Below are positions 13,417 through 13,531 of a stretch of DNA of 13,531 bases, piece after piece. Each line of letters starts with the position of its first letter. Within the stretch, counting starts at the first letter, position 1. Source of the DNA: Pseudomonadota bacterium. GTDB taxonomy: Bacteria; Pseudomonadota; Alphaproteobacteria; ATCC43930; CGMCC-115725. The notes under the pieces are model-generated. The model was not told the DNA's origin, did no database searches, and was given only the letters and a program-made list of their open reading frames with translations. The position numbers were made by a program, and so were the translations under genes. The stretch is from NCBI GenBank assembly GCA_021790295.1, contig JAJYIC010000027.1:1-13531 (forward strand), written 5' to 3'.

Positions 13417-13531
13417 GAGAAACCGCCGGCAGCCTCGTGCCCAACCGCGGGGCGATCACCTTCTCGATCATGTTGGACATTTCGACCTGGTGCTTCATTT
13501 TCGTGATCCAGGCCTTTTGCGCCGGAGTCAG
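13413..13531 (+). CDS. Start of an EmrB/DHA2-type MFS efflux transporter (cut by window edge; 3' part atypical)
   Basis: The frame opens at a GTG sharing 4 bases (GTGA) with the HlyD-like stop. The first 21 residues include VPNRGAIT (9-16) and end in SIML (18-21), which matches the N-terminus of EmrB-like transporters, where the first membrane helix begins. The following 18 residues (about 22-39, DISTWCFIFVIQ...) are hydrophobic but lack the expected LDTTIANVALP-type motif of helix 1. The 3' end lies outside the window. Context (MarR, EmrA-like adaptor) strongly predicts an inner-membrane proton-driven drug exporter. The divergence could mean an unusual family member, a disrupted gene, or an artefact at the sequence end. 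An alternative GTG start lies at 13437. Confidence 0.6.
   Translation, partial: MRETAGSLVPNRGAITFSIMLDISTWCFIFVIQAFCAGV

Overview
The window is GC-rich, gene-dense chromosomal DNA with little intergenic space. Protein similarity recognised by eye and codon use (strong G/C third positions throughout) point to an alphaproteobacterium, though the genus cannot be fixed from sequence alone. No RNA genes, insertion sequences, CRISPR arrays or phage genes were seen.

Layout, left to right. (1) Bases 1-410, minus strand: the N-terminal part of a Suv3-like superfamily 2 RNA helicase, cut by the window edge, with a perfect 7-bp inverted repeat directly before its start codon. (2) Bases 411-805: a divergent intergenic region. 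(3) Bases 806-2506: a HerA-type hexameric ATPase (HAS-barrel plus DUF87 domain) with no visible NurA partner, ending in a strong stem-loop. (4) Bases 2596-4473: htpG, the bacterial Hsp90. (5) Bases 4474-4799: an intergenic leader. (6) Bases 4800-9553: a tightly packed three-gene operon for a 2-oxoacid oxidoreductase. It comprises a GltD-like FAD/NAD(P) subunit with a C-terminal two-cluster ferredoxin domain, a fused gamma-alpha subunit (KorA-like) and the thiamine-diphosphate beta subunit (KorB-like). Together they probably form a soluble complex that oxidises a 2-oxoacid plus CoA to acyl-CoA plus CO2 and passes the electrons through iron-sulfur clusters and FAD to NAD(P), or the reverse. (7) Bases 9562-9619: a cluster of stem-loops that separates the operon from the next gene. 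(8) Bases 9642-11507: a three-part signalling protein made of an alpha-helical TPR/TRAFs-binding-type region, a Rossmann-like domain resembling SLOG proteins, and a C-terminal class III nucleotide cyclase with unusual substrate-selecting residues. (9) Bases 11597-13531: an efflux module of MarR regulator, HlyD/EmrA membrane-fusion protein and the start of an EmrB-type transporter. The genes are joined by 4-base overlaps and preceded by two palindromes that are good operator candidates.

The most unusual gene is the TPR/Rossmann/cyclase protein. The most complete functional unit is the 2-oxoacid oxidoreductase operon. The right end deserves caution: the transporter reading frame matches its family for about 21 codons and then stops resembling it.
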